DNA of 64,000 nucleotides from Macrolepiota albuminosa (taxonomy: Eukaryota > Basidiomycota > Agaricomycetes > Agaricales > Agaricaceae). The stretch is taken from NCBI GenBank assembly GCA_027475525.1, contig JAMWFC010000049.1, forward strand, positions 1,179,297-1,243,296, given 5' to 3'. The translations under genes were made by a program, and so were the position numbers. This document shows positions 43,815-56,572 of the stretch, in pieces. How positions within the stretch are numbered: the first letter of the stretch is position 1; each line of letters starts with the position of its first letter. The notes below the pieces were generated by a model. It was not told the origin of the DNA, did no database searches, and worked only from the letters and a program-made list of their open reading frames with translations.

Positions 43815-45062
43815 CAATGATGAGCACTTCCAGCAGATTAGACCTAATATTGTCGGGGAGCAGAGCGGCTAACAAAGTGAGCAAATTTGGTGCTCCCCTA
43901 CTAGCAGCAACGTCAGTGGGGTGTCCAAGACCATACAAGCCAGGTCTCACACCAGCAACATCACCATTATGACCACACTGCCTTGCCAAGGATTGTCTTA
44001 TCCTGTAGACTCCAGCAGTAGGCAGGCAGAGAGATGGAGTGAGGGCAGTATTGGACAGTGATCTTGAGAGAGTACTAACAGTGATGTTGGCATCACTGTC
44101 AGAAGGCACAAAAGGCACATACAGAGCAGGCTTGCTCACATATCATGTAATCTGCAACACCTGAGGAGTTGGTGAAGAGGAGAGGTGCCTGGCACACCCA
44201 TCACTAATGCTAGCATTCATTGCAGCATGCACAGAGTTTTACTCAGGAATGGCACTGGCAAATTACATGTTTAGAATTCAGGCCTGGCATCTTCTGCTGT
44301 ATAGAGCAGCATGGAACATCACAAATAGCAAGGTACAGATGGCACTGGATGGTGCTTCCAGACTAGTTCTCTCTAGAGTCCAAGAGAGTGAAGAGGAAAC
44401 TCTTCATGACAGAAATCATATAGAGTTTGTGCTCAAGGCTGAATACCAATGATACCCCACTTGATGCAGCAGTTAACACATGCCTAAAGGTCACCTTCTT
44501 TGGCATGGCACAAGTAGGCAAGCTGATCCTGTCCAATCAGAAGGCTTTTAACACTATAAAGCATGTGAAGAGGTGTGATGTCAGTGAAGGGGAGGACAGA
44601 GGAGGAAACAAGGTGATGGTGATCTTCTCCCATGGACAAAAATGACACCGGAGGGTGAGAACATATATTTTGCAAAACAACAGGGACCCAATGATCCATC
44701 AGAAGCCCTAAAGAAACACATGCAGGTAAACAACGTATCTGAAAATATGCATTTATTTGCATACAAGTCCAGCAGTGGTGTCAAACCTCTGACAAGAACA
44801 GCGTTCACCAAGAGGCTGAGCAACATAGCCAAGAAACTGAGCATAGGGCATCTACAATTCCACGGCATGAGAATAGGGTCAGTGCTCAAGTACCTGCTGT
44901 GAGGAGTTCCACTAGAAGTGGTAAAAGTAATGAGTAGATGGAGCAGTGACATCTTTGCACTGTATCTAAGAAAACATGCAGTGGTACTGGCAAGATACCT
45001 ACAAGACTCAAACACAATGGAGGAAATATCAAGAATTACAGTAGCTCTTCCTCCAGTGTGCT
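43815..45062 (+). pseudogene. Tyrosine recombinase (DNA breaking-rejoining enzyme), decayed
   Basis: Plus-strand pieces in three frames line up as one protein: a SAM-like N-terminal domain (SEGTKGTYRAGLLTYHV, MLAFIAACTEFYSGMALANY, IQAWHLL), a middle region (DTPLDAAVNTCLKVTFFGMAQVGKL) and the catalytic domain (HLFAYKSSSG, PLTRTAFTKRLSNIAKKL, HGMRIGS, GVPLEVVKVMSRWSSD, LRKHAVVLARYLQ). The HxxR pair, the W and candidate nucleophile Y are present; the first catalytic Arg is replaced by Gln in FFGMAQ. At least three frameshifts or stops occur. Such enzymes cut and rejoin DNA through a 3'-phosphotyrosine and mobilise Crypton or DIRS-like elements in basidiomycetes. No partner RT or terminal repeats were found next to it. 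Confidence 0.85.
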
Positions 45063-47284
45063 GAGGTGAGCTCCACTCCTGGAAATAGAGGGGTCTGTGC
45101 TTTGCTTTGAAACTCATGTGGACCTCTTACAGACACAGGCTGGAACATCAAGCCAAGAGTCCTAACAGACCCTTCCTTCCCCCAAAAAGTGCTTACAGAC
45201 AAAGGCATAGAATTAGATATAAAAGGCAAACAGTATAGTTAAAATGAGTAACAAGTGTGGTTACTTTTACATAAATGCATTTCGAGTGTTAAAACACATA
45301 GATTGATGTTCAGCTCTTTGGGTTCTAGACTCCAAGTCTAGGATCGTGGTTTCTTTTCTCATAGAATAGAATTGAACCCAAAAGGTTCAAAAAAGTGAAA
45401 CAATGTCAAGAGCTTATGGTCACACAATAGAACCAGATCGGAATATAATTTTAGTCCTACAAGTAGTGTAACAAAAAGCTACTTTATTATGTAATAAGGA
45501 AGTGAATACTATGTACATATTGTAGATTAATTTCTACAAATCAGTACATACATAATGTAACGTAGTAGGCTATTTTAACCTAGAGCTATGGCTTTAAGTT
45601 GGCTGGTTACAGGATGGGACTTTGCAGGCATTATCTAAGGTACTCTTCATCATATCCTTTCTTAGATTTGTGTTTTTCTTCTTAATAGTTTCACCCAAGC
45701 TACTGACATGGGAGACAGCATACAACCACAGGCTTCTCACCATCATCACACATGCTTAGTGATTAACTTGTATTCTATCTGAGAACATGAATGAATGTAC
45801 TGTAATACTTTAGTGGAATCCTGCTTCGAGTTCATGCACTCAAGTCAATAATTCCTTGGAATGCTGATGAACAATGGATCTAAGGCTAATTAGAATTAGT
45901 TGAAGTACATTAGAGGTTCTTTGACAGTGCCTCTGTAACTGTTTTAACATCAATCATTCACAATATCCTTGTTTCTTCAAATACTGGAGTTATGAGAATC
46001 CACTAGATCTGGGCTACTAGACTTACTTGTAGTACCTTTTGTTGCCCTTGAGGTTAGCTGCAATCCTTAGCTCCTCAGGAGTGTGATACTTGGATTTACA
46101 GCCCATCATTGGTGTGTAGAATGGAAGTTGAAAAGTAAAGAACTAAAAGCCATTACAAAGCTTTATGATGAATTGTCTTATCTTTTTTAAATTCATCTTA
46201 CCAAAACACTATTTCACCTCATTTTCCTGCAAAATTTGGCTGATGTCCTCAATAACACTCCATGGCTGGGCTTGCAAGTTTCTGTACTTCTATCTATGTC
46301 TATAAATATGGAAATTGAAGTGGAATATTTTCACAATGGAGACCGGCAAATACCAGTCTGGTCTTACCAAAATACTATTTCATCTCAATATCCACCACCT
46401 TTGCAGTTTCAATGATGCTCTTGTAGTATGATAAATTTAGATATACAAATGTCATACAATGTTTTCCCTAAATGTCACTTATATTCCATTGCAGTTGTAT
46501 AAAACATGAGAATGACACGCAAAATGATGCACAGAAAACAACTGATGCTAACACACTGGACCTCCACTAAACCCATTTCAAAACCCATCCATTGCCATCC
46601 TATGACACTGCATAACACAGAGTTTGTTGAATTCCAACCCACAACTGGACATGTTCTGTGACATACCTTACCCAAAGACCTCTGTGCTAGACCTCCAGAA
46701 TAGGGTTGTCATCTCTACCTGGAACTTTCCGGTGCAGTTCTGCCCATAACCACTCAAACCCAATCGGATCTTCTGTGTGGTATTGACATGCGGTGATGGT
46801 CAAAGGCCCATTGGTACTGATTCAGGAATGGGCCTTAACCCCCATCAAGAAGCAGTTACCGTCGTGCCAGCGGTGGCCAAGCAAGGGTGCACATTGTAAG
46901 TTCATGCATGTAAACTAAGCTAGAATTTTACCCAGGAACCCTCTGACAGCCCAGTCATACTCTGCCATAGGATATCCATGGTCGTGTTGTCATGGACCAC
47001 CATCCTGTGTGCGGGCAAAGAGCAGAGTGAGAGGAAATAAACATGCAAGAAGTGTATCGAAAATAATGGCGGTCACAGCCATGAACGCACGTGCGTATTG
47101 ACGTGGGCTGATGGTGGTGGTACCACCTTAAGAAACCTGGCTTCTTAGCTACAGACCGCTTGGCCATTTTGTCCTAGTCCCTATTTTTTCAGGAATGTCA
47201 ATTCCTAACCATACTCGACCTCGACATCCAAAGTTATATTTCATGATACCGAAAAAGACGTCCAATCAACCACTAAGCACCTAC
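45063..47284. other. Intergenic, no gene recognised
   Basis: Short open frames only. On the minus strand a hydrophobic segment (about 47030-47092, MAVTAIIFDTLLACLFPLTLLF) looks like a signal peptide and is followed by a polar stretch, but no family or full exon set can be made out. Confidence 0.45.
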
Positions 47285-47475
47285 ACACTATACATAAGTA
47301 GACTCTTTGTATTGTCCTCATGAGCATGTACACATTGTTCATAATTCACGTCGGGGCCATCAATATCCCTTTCATATGAAGGAATGCAATTGTCCACGGC
47401 CCAAAGTGATATTGGGAACCAATCATTGTCATCCTACATGGCCAGCCGGTCAAATTCCTAAGGGCCATAATACCA
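47285..47475 (+). repeat. Left arm of inverted repeat flanking histone H3
   Basis: About 190 bp whose reverse complement recurs at 48918-49086, including GAGCATGTACACATTGTTCA and CCTACATGGCCAGC. Identity is roughly 80 percent with several indels. No clear target duplication lies outside. Confidence 0.85.
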
Positions 47476-47757
47476 CCCCGTGAAAGACTAAGACTAAGAA
47501 TAAGACACAATTTTCAGTGCTTTTTTAAACGACCGTAGACCCCGGGCTTGGAAAAAAGATAGCGGGGTACGCGAAAAAAAATTCCTTTGGGACGGCCCAT
47601 GGCTTGCGAACGTGCTCACGCTCATCACCGCTATAGAATTCTCATAAAACAAGCCATAGATCAGTCCGGACAAAAGGCCAAACTCACTCTTTGTAGGCCT
47701 TAGTAGGAGAGCGATGGGCTATTTGGTTCTATTTTCTATCTTCCATTATGCACGTGC

Positions 47758-47833
47758 ACGCGTAACGCGTGACACTTGAACCGTGAAAACGCGTGCGCGA
47801 TGAGGATTTATAACGCGTCACGTGTACACGCGT
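47758..47833 (+). promoter_or_regulatory. Cluster of five ACGCGT (MCB-type) boxes upstream of H3
   Basis: ACGCGT occurs at 47758, 47765, 47789, 47813 and 47828, about 190-260 bp before the H3 start codon. In fungi this is the Mlu I cell-cycle box bound by MBF-type factors that drive G1/S genes, which fits S-phase expression of a histone. Presence of the motif is direct; control by MBF is inferred. Confidence 0.75.
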
Positions 47834-48020
47834 GAGGAAATACCAGGTTGGTTTTTTTGGTTCTCTTAACCACTTTGTACAATTTACCACCACCTGCGGA
47901 TTGTGATCTGAGCCTACTCTACTTCAAGCGGCTCTCTTTCACCAACTTGCACTCAAACCCGAACCTGGACTCGAAAATCGAAACTTGAAACTTGAAACTT
48001 GAAACTTTGGGAAAAGACAA

Positions 48021-48769
<749 letters not shown>

Positions 48770-48917
48770 ATATAAAAAAATCCTGTTTCTCCGTTGCATT
48801 TTTTTGTTGTGTTTTTTCTCCGGTGTTGTATTTTACTTTTTCTTTTATATGTTTGTATTTTCAAGATACAGAATATCACTTTTGATATGTGCATGCATGC
48901 ATTGTTTGGCTATCTCA

Positions 48918-49086
48918 AATTATGGCCCCCCTTAAAAACTTGGCCAGCTGGCCATGTAGGATAACTATCACTTTAGGCTGTGGACGATTGCGGTCCTTCA
49001 TATGAAGGAAAGGAATCTCGACGTAAATTATGAACAATGTGTACATGCTCATGTGGACAATACAAATAGTCTACTTATAGTGTCGT
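48918..49086 (-). repeat. Right arm of inverted repeat flanking histone H3
   Basis: Reverse complement of 47285-47475 with indels. It starts about 150 bp after the H3 stop codon, so the two arms enclose the whole gene and its upstream region. Confidence 0.85.
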
Positions 49087-49328
49087 TCTGCTGCTTGGGA
49101 TCACAAATATGGGACTATGATAGCACACGACCACTACCTGCATGAAACACATCTCCAGAAAGTGGTACATACTGGAAGCCGTCTATCGTGACCAGGGTCA
49201 ATGGACTTGACGGTATCCAGAACCCTCAATACTCGATAAATGCAATGCAAGACCACAAGTTCCCTCCCATTCTTATGCTGTGGCAATGTTGATACTTAGT
49301 TCGAAGTGCAAAAGAAGTCGTCTGATAA

Positions 49329-49330
<2 letters not shown>

Positions 49331-49362
<32 letters not shown>
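49331..49362 (+). repeat. GA microsatellite
   Basis: About 15 uninterrupted GA dinucleotides. Confidence 0.95.
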
Positions 49363-49365
<3 letters not shown>

Positions 49366-49624
49366 ACCTAGACCCTAACTGATTGATCGCCTGGCACCGT
49401 TGGTGCCGTTGGCTGGGTGTTTAATGTTTGAGGCTTGTTTGACACTTCATATACGGACGTGGCCTGTTTTGTATCCCTGTCCCGTCTTCGTCTTCGTCTT
49501 TGTCCTTGTCTTTGTACAGCCAAGCTCTCAACGGAACGTCTTCGACTCTTTGGATAAGCTCCCTTTACCTTTACCTGCCCTTGTGCACATGTGGTGTATT
49601 AGAACTTAGCATCTAGTATCTGAC

Positions 49625-49889
49625 TGTAAGTATACAATTCCTCAGTCCAGTATGAGTGCTAGATTGCATCGTATCTAGTATCCGACTGTAAGTATACGAT
49701 TCTAGAGGTACGACTTTAGTATAATTAATCTGTGTGTAAAAATATGTCGACATACCCTCAGTCCAGTATGAGTGACTGAGGGTTCGTCCATGTACGTAGC
49801 AGTATATATATATAAATATGTAACAAAGGAATGAAATAAACAAAGGGGAGGCGTACAAAGTGACAGTGGCCATGTGGCCATGTGGCCCA
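49625..49889 (-). repeat. Copia 3' LTR
   Basis: On the minus strand it begins TGTTGGGCCACATGGCC, the usual copia start, directly after a purine-rich GGTGAGGAGGAG tract (49890-49901) that can serve as the polypurine primer, and ends near CTTACA. It holds two copies of CTCATACTGGACTGAGG and of GTATACTTACAGTC. Confidence 0.7.
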
Positions 49890-49949
49890 ACACTCCTCCT
49901 CACCGGAAACTTTGCTCCTCCTCGCATGGAATTATGGCGAGTACTGGAG

Positions 49950-51540
49950 ACCCAGTAGGGTTCATAAGCGAGTGAATAGTGGAGCGGCCAGAGCTTTGGT
50001 GAATAGATCTGCCACATTATATTTTGTGTTGACGTAGCAGATGTGCAATTCATTGGATTGAGCGCGTTCTCGGAGAAAATGATATTTAATATTGACATGT
50101 TTGACTTGCATGTGCAAGGTGGGGTCCTCCGACAGGTTGATGGCGGCATTGTTGTCGCACAGAATTAGTGTCGGCTTGGATACTACTTCGCCACAGCCAA
50201 TGCCTTTCATCAGTGATTGTAGCCATACACATTCCTGTGCACTCTTGAATGCAGCCATGTATTTGGCCTCACATGACAATGCTGCAACCGTCTTCTGTTT
50301 TCTTGTGGCCCAGGAAACTGTGCCAGAGCCCAGGCTCCAAGTGTATCCACAAATACTCCATCTCGTGTCTGGACAGTTGGCCCAGTCGGAGTCTGTGAAG
50401 CCAGTAAAGTGGAGTATGCCGTTGTTGCCACCAAGGGTGAGTTTTAAATTGCAAGTTCCTTTGAGGTAACACATTAGTCTTATTGTGGTGTTCCAATGGA
50501 CCATTGCATAGTTATCCACATATTGTATTGCATCAGCTGTTGAATGGCATAAGCAATGTTGGGGCGAGTTGATATAGCAACATATAGAAGACAGCCAACA
50601 AGAGACCTGTATGGGGTGCGATTCAGAATGAGCTGTTCTTCATATGGGAGTGTAGAACAATTGATTCTTTGTAGTTTCAAGCCTGGATCAAGGGGGAGAG
50701 AAAGTGGACTTGCATTCTTTTGGCCAAATTGCTGTACAATTTTATCAATCAGCACAGTCTGGCACAGTCTGACTAGGCTCTTATCACGATCCCACTCAAC
50801 AGAGATCTCTACAACAAATCTAGGCATGCCAAGATCATTAATTGTCCATTCAGATTGCATTTGTGCTTTGAAGTGATTGTTTTTGGCCTTGGTGCTGGCA
50901 ATTGATAGGAGATTATCGATGTGCAGTGTGGTAATGACTGTACCTAAGTCCCTCTTTCTATAGTAAACACAGGGCTCACATGCTAGGTGAGTAAACCCCC
51001 AGGAGGTCATCTTTTCATTGATGGTAGCATTCCATATACAGCCAGCTTGCTTCATTCCATAGAGGCCATGCATGAGGCACCACACCCAGTCTGGTTTGTC
51101 CAGTTCTTCAAATCCCTTGGGCTGCTGCATGTATTGAGTTTCATCTTTGGGTAGGATACCATACAAGAAGGCTGTCTTGACGTCAATCTGGGTGGCATCC
51201 CTTCTCTTTGTCATGGCAATGTGCAGAAGAATTTGCCATGATTTCATGTGGGCAGTAGGTGAGGTCATTTTTGTGTAGTCCTTTCCATAGACTTGTTCAA
51301 ATCCTTTGAACACCAAGCATACTTTGTATTGTATAGCCTTGCCTGTCTCATCATGCTTGATTTTGAACACAGGCCTGCCCTTCCAAATTTTATGGCCTAG
51401 TGGAACTTGGTCTCTAGATATGAGTTTGTATACCCCCATATCCTCCAGTGATTGTAGCTCCTCTTCATATGCCATTTTCTACTTGTCTACATCCAATAAC
51501 TCCAGTGCCTCCCACCATGTTGACGGTGATGATGCCAACT
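49950..51540 (-). pseudogene. Ty1/copia Pol (RT and RNase H), 5'-truncated
   Basis: The minus strand from 51540 encodes WWEALELLDVDK, a TAG, then KMAYEEELQSLEDMGVYKL, FKIKHDETG, DVKTAFLYG, GLYGMKQAG and the region of the RT catalytic box. Here YVDD-type residues are replaced by HIDN, so RT would be dead. A frameshift near 50500 leads into RNase H (DSDWANCPDTRWSICGY, WATRKQKTVAALSCEAKYMA, YNVADLFTKAL). Gag, protease and integrase are missing; the 5' break at about 51527-51540 meets an LTR-like sequence. Confidence 0.92.
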
Positions 51541-52200
51541 GTAGTTGGGTGCGCTGAACATATACGGAGTACAATGCTGTCTCCAGCGCTTGGCATGCAT
51601 AGTTATGAGGAGTCCCAACAAAGTCCCGGTGTGCTCAAGCAAAGGTGATAAAACGACGTGCTAGATGATAGCGCCTTGCATGCTATCTGGCAAACAGTAA
51701 ATGTCATAGTTTACACAAAGATATAGAAGAAAAGGCGAGTAGCGCAGCATAGTGTGCCCATAGGTGGCCCCGTAAACAGTGAAGACAATATAAACAAGGC
51801 TAGCACCCAACTTAGTGACGAAGTCCGAGCCAGCTAGTGCGATTTGAATGCTAAGGGTAACTTGGGTGCTCAAGAGGTTACAATTTGTTGCTATATACAT
51901 CCAGAGTAGCTATCTTTTATACTATGCACTACTATATTTTTAAAATGAGTCCATTAGCAGTGCTAACTCATCCTCGGCCCTATATTTCAGGGCCTGCAGC
52001 TTTTTGGCATGGTTTGCCTTCTTCTTTGCAATGCGCTTATTGTGCAATACTTGTTGGAATCAGTCCACTGCCGATTCCCCCTCCTCCCTGTCTTCCTCCT
52101 GCTCCAAGCTTGACTCTCCATAGTCACTCTCATCGAACAAGGATGCAACTGGCGCTGTGGCAGTGGGTTGGGCTAACTGATGGATCGAAGACGAAGTCGA
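51527..52200. repeat. LTR-like sequence (relative of the 53900-54811 LTR)
   Basis: Starts TGATGATGCC and has AGGAGTCCC...GTCCC at the same distance as the LTR at 53900. It then drifts. The right end is not clear. It probably truncates the copia element. Confidence 0.35.
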
Positions 52201-52740
52201 AAGAGCTGAAAGCAGAGGGTAAGAGTAGAGGTCAAAATAGATGTAGAGGTGTATATATGTGTCGTGTACATAGAGTACGCCCGTCGCAATAAGTAGTCAG
52301 AGAGAGAGAGAATAGCAGTAGAAGATTGAAGCACCGAGAAGGAAACACAGAAGCAAAGCAAAGAAAGCTGAGGAGGTCAACTAGCAGGAGACAGTCCAAG
52401 ACGTCAAGATCTCCAGAAGCCAATGAGCCGAGACACAAGCAAAGATGCCGTGACAGTTGGACAAGCTGAGAACAGAGCCAAAACAAAAGCAGAGATGTCA
52501 TGACAGTTGGACAAGCCAAGAACAGAGACAAGACAGATGTGTACAAAACCAAGGCAGAGAAGCTAGAACACCAAGGAACTGAGAGTGCCTGAGAACACTG
52601 CTGAAGACAGCAAGCATACAGCACTTGATGCCGGATCAGACGCCAACAAAGCTAGAAATATGCCAGACAAGACAAGACTTCGAAATCAGACCAGACAATG
52701 ACTAGACAATATGACGAGACACACAAAACAAGCTTAGCTC
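52200..52740 (+). repeat. Purine-rich tract with 50-bp duplication
   Basis: The plus strand is strongly purine-biased over about 500 bp. GATGYCRTGACAGTTGGACA recurs at 52444 and 52494. No coding signal. Possibly the leader of a retroelement. Confidence 0.5.
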
Positions 52741-52919
52741 AAGACCAGAGATTATGGGGTATAGAAACCTGTCTATTTATATGTTTTTCTTCCCTTTTAT
52801 ACTAATTGTACGCTTTATCAATTTACCCCCAGAATTCCTCATCATTATTGATCCTTCCCTGATTTAGTTTTAGACCGTTGGTTGGTCTCATAATCCTCAA
52901 ACCTTATTTTCTTCCTTCC

Positions 52920-53899
52920 TCATTTGTCCAGTTGATTTCCCAATTTGTATGTCCTGTTGTCGACTCTGCTTTTCCCCAAATCCTTCACATGCTCCCCTTC
53001 TAATCTCCTTTCCGGCCTGTTTCCATCAGCAAATCTCTCCCTTCTACCACAGTGCTTTGCCTTTTTCAGGCACGGGTTTCCCTCTTGAGGTCGCCACCAG
53101 ACCATAATATTGTTCCAGTGTGTGGGGATCTGGAGTCAAGATGACCAGGGGGTACTGTTCTAGAAGGGCCGGTATAAACACTGGCAGCATGAAGAGCATC
53201 TGGACATCTCCTGATCATGCAGGAATGCCAGCAGGGAAGGCTATGACCTCCAATTTGGAGGCATCGAGAGGTGGCTTGCAGCTGCAACGCTGATGAGATG
53301 GCCCCAACTTTGCTGGGGCAGACAAAACAGGTTGTGGCTGAGCCACTGGAGGGGCAGGCACATTTTGTGCCAGAGTTCTCCCTCCTGACTCAGCGTGGGA
53401 CGTACTAAGATTTGGCACCGAGACAACGTGGTAACAGTTTTGGACCTCATAAGTGGGGCCCGAGATGATGCAGGTTTCTGCTGACTCAAGGACAGGTCGG
53501 CCAGAGGCTCACTGACGACAGTCAGTGACTCTGGCTGGCCCTGAGGGGCCACAGTGGGTAGCCATAAAGACAAAGCAACAGGCTGAGCAGGCTGCTTGGG
53601 GCATGTGAATTGCCCCTCTTGACCTTGGTGGTCAGTTCCTTGAACATAGAAACTTTGCGCTTAGACACGTGTTTGATCTGTTCCAGCGCTGTGATGTGCT
53701 GCCTCCTCATCAGCTTGATCTGGTCAAGCAATTCCTCTATCACTATCACAGCCAGACTGTTCTGCAGGAAGGACGCAGTTGCAGGGACAGGCTGTCCTGC
53801 TGCTTCCAATCTGCTCAGAAGTGCGTCTGGCACTGCCAACTCCTGTGCTTGTGGCACAGGCTCCATATACAGTTCTACCATGGGCTGATGCGCCCACAG
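52920..53899 (-). pseudogene. Decayed ORF, possibly 3' part of gypsy-1 copy D extra ORF
   Basis: On the minus strand 53899-53600 is an open, helical, coiled-coil-like text (VPDALLSRLEAAGQPVPA, IEELLDQIKLMRRQHITALE, KVSMFKELTTKVKRG) followed by broken Pro/Ser-rich sequence. It may continue the reading text at 55048-54812 on the other side of the inserted LTR. Function unknown. Confidence 0.4.
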
Positions 53900-54811
53900 T
53901 GATGATGCCCAAAGTTTGGTCAGTAACAAATATAGCAATAGTGTTACCGTACCAAAAGCATGCATTGGGCGCGCTAAAAGTGATGTGAGGAGTCCCGGGC
54001 AGGTCCCAGAGAACACGCCTATGAAAATAAAGTGAAGTCGGAAAAAGGTTGGCAAGTGTCAAGCGCTAAGTTAAGCGCCTAGGGAAGAAGTGGTAAGTGA
54101 ACACGGCAAAGGTAAGTGGCAAGAACACCATAAGCTTAGCGAAGTCTAAGTAACGTTAATGCCTGCCTTAGCTGCAAGGCGCGAGTATGTTGAGTGTTAG
54201 CAAGAGTCTGCAACTGCCGATGACTTTGACGTTGCTGACCGTAAATGAGGTCTTGAGCGTAAAGAAGACTGAAGTAAGCGGAGCAGGAAACTTTGTTCTC
54301 TGGTTCAATATGATGTATGTACAAGTCGGTAAGTACTTTTATACTACAATGAGTTCACCATTGCCAGTGACCTAGAAAATTTTATAGGGGTAGCTCCAAC
54401 GGTTTCAGATCCCTACTGTCCATTCAAGACCCTTAGCAGCCCCAGGCAGCAGATCACGAAGCTAAACCATCAATCCATCACCCTTCTGTCTGTCCAAAAT
54501 GCTTAGCGATGTCAGGCGCCAAATCGGGGTGCTAAGCGGTGTCAGACGCCAAAGTCAAATGCCAAGCTGTCTGTCAGTTTTTGATAGATCATCAGGCTTC
54601 TCCTTAAGCGCTGTCATCAGTGACTGATGCCATCTGTCAGTTGTCATTCTGTCTGCCATCAGCGCTATCATTGATCAGATCTGCTTCTTGCCGTGCGCAG
54701 ACATCAAATATTGCCAAAATTGGTTAGTTAGCGTGCACTAAGGTATCCTGAGCCTGTGCTGTGTTGCTGTAGCCTGCTGTTGATGCGCTGATCCTGTATG
54801 GAGTCCTATCA
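53900..54811 (-). repeat. LTR of a third family (about 912 bp), probably solo
   Basis: The plus strand reads TGATGATGCCC...GTCCTATCA, and the same sequence recurs at 56865-57789. Orientation is taken from the primer-site-like sequence beside that second copy. Flanks here give no clear target duplication (CACAG against AGGGG). Both sides hold retroelement-like coding text, suggesting insertion into an ORF. Confidence 0.75.
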
Positions 54812-55048
54812 AGGGGTTGGAATCAATGCCTGCAAGCACGCTGGTTGTACCTGATAGTAGCACTCTGAGTGCATGCTGTCCTCTGGACAATCATAAGGCC
54901 CCTCTTCATCGACCTCCATCTCTTGCAAGTGGAAAGGGGTCTGGTATGGAAGCAGTTCTTTGCAGCCTAGATAGGCCATGCCTGCAGAATGGTGTTGGCT
55001 GGCCACCGGATATGGTGGCTGCCCCTGGTAGTCTCACATTTGTATATT
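54812..55048 (-). pseudogene. Extra ORF downstream of gypsy-1 chromodomain (unknown protein)
   Basis: Minus strand: ATG, then TGA in place of a likely CGA codon, then an open frame (DYQGQPPYPVASQHHSAGM, LPYQTPFHLQEMEVDEEGPY, SMHSECYYQVQPACLQ) that runs into the inserted LTR. It starts about 230 bp after the Pol stop codon. No domain is recognised. Confidence 0.4.
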
Positions 55049-55279
55049 TGGGGGTCTCCCCCTGCCACTAAAGCCTTGTAGGCTCTGATTACTCTTTTGT
55101 GGCTTATAATAGGCCATTGCAAAGAACACGCTAGCGACATGTATTGGGACTTGGAAGGAGGAAAGAAGAAAAAAATCTCCTAACTCCACCAGTGGTGTAA
55201 ACAACTACAAATAGCTGCTACCCAATCTTTGACTGGCTGTCAAAGTGGACTTTGTCCACATTTCACCACCACACACATG

Positions 55280-56572
55280 TTATGCGAATTTTGCTAGCTG
55301 TTGAGGGTGTTTCATGCCCTGCAGCTCTAGGTATCTGTCCATTGCTGCAAGATCTTTGCAGTTCGCTATCGGTTCCCAGGTAGTATTATCTAAGCTCCAC
55401 CTTACCTCGAATTTGAGGTTTCCCCCTATCCACCTATGACCTATGAGGTCATCTACAAACCATTCCTGGTCATCACCAGTTCCAAAGTCATACAGTTCTG
55501 GAGTAGCGAGATTAGGGAAGAGCACGTCACTATTGGCCAAGTATGGTTGCAACAGCAACACATGGAACTTAGGGACTATCCTGTGCACCTGCAGTGCCTG
55601 AGGCAGTTCCAGCACGTGGTTAGACGTGCTCAGCTCCACCTCAAGGACCCTATATGGTCCAATCCACTTCAGACACAGCTTACTCGCTCTGCCTTTTGGC
55701 AAGTTCAAGTTCTTCGTTGAAAGGTATACTAGGTTCCCTTTCTCAATGTCTGGATCATCACATCTGCAATTATTTGCATGTTTCATCTGCCAGATGCACA
55801 ATTCTATAATTGTGTCATGAGCATCTACTAAGTTTCATAGTACGTTGCACGCAAACTGCTTTACCCCAACATGAATAGCTTTGTTGGTGCAAAGTTCACA
55901 AATCATGGATGGCATATAGCCATTATTGAGTTCAAAGGGTGAATACCCTGTGGTTTCAGATATGCTGGCATTTATTGCCAATTCAATGAGTGGACATCTG
56001 TCCACCCAGTCCTTCTGATCAGGACATACAAATACTCACAATATTTGTGTAATATTTCTATTTGCTCGTTCTGTCTGGCCATCCTTTTGCGGATGAAACA
56101 ACGTCGACATGAGCAACTTTGCTCTGAGCAGCTTGTGCAACTCCTTCCACCATTTGGAAGTGAACTTAGCATCTCGATCGCTTATGATCAAACTTGGCAG
56201 TCCATGAAGGCAAACTATCTCCTTGAGATAGATCCAAGACAAGTCTAAAGCTGTCATGGTGGTCCTCATCAGAATGAGATGGACCATACTGGTCATTCTG
56301 CAGATCATTACTCAGAGGTAGTTAAAACCCTTTGACTGAGGAAACGGACCTATAAAGTCCATCCCAATCAAATCCCAAGGTTTAACTGATATAGAAAGTG
56401 AATGAAGCTTCCCTGGGTGGCTTGTCAGTACTTTTAACTGTTGACAAAGCTCGCATGTTGAGCAGAATTGGCTTGCTTCTTTGGCAATTTGCAGCCACCA
56501 CTAGCAGCGTTGCACATAGTCCAATGTTTTCTGAGTTCTGAAGTGGCCCACTACTCTGTGGGCCTGGTCCAG
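55280..56572 (-). pseudogene. Gypsy-1 copy D, integrase core and chromodomain
   Basis: Minus-strand text from 56572: integrase zinc finger (CSTCELCQQ), core with MDFIGPF, ISDRDAKFTSKWW and the third-acid region QKDGQTERANR, then the C-terminal region (GNLVYLSTKNLNLPKGRA, KWIGPYRVLEV, FHVLLLQPY) and a chromodomain (EWFVDDLIGHRW, LKFEVRWSLDNTTWEPIANC) ending at stop 55280. Several stops and a shift near 56040 interrupt it. The chromodomain places gypsy-1 among chromoviruses, whose chromodomains guide integration to heterochromatin marks. This part is missing from copy A. Confidence 0.92.

Noticed and set aside
46955..47167. 70-codon minus frame and a hydrophobic start nearby as a secreted protein
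   Set aside because: A signal-like segment is visible, but no consistent exon set or family follows.
53900..54811. Complete solo LTR with target duplication
   Set aside because: The LTR ends are clear but the 4-5 bp on each side do not match, so a clean solo insertion is not shown.
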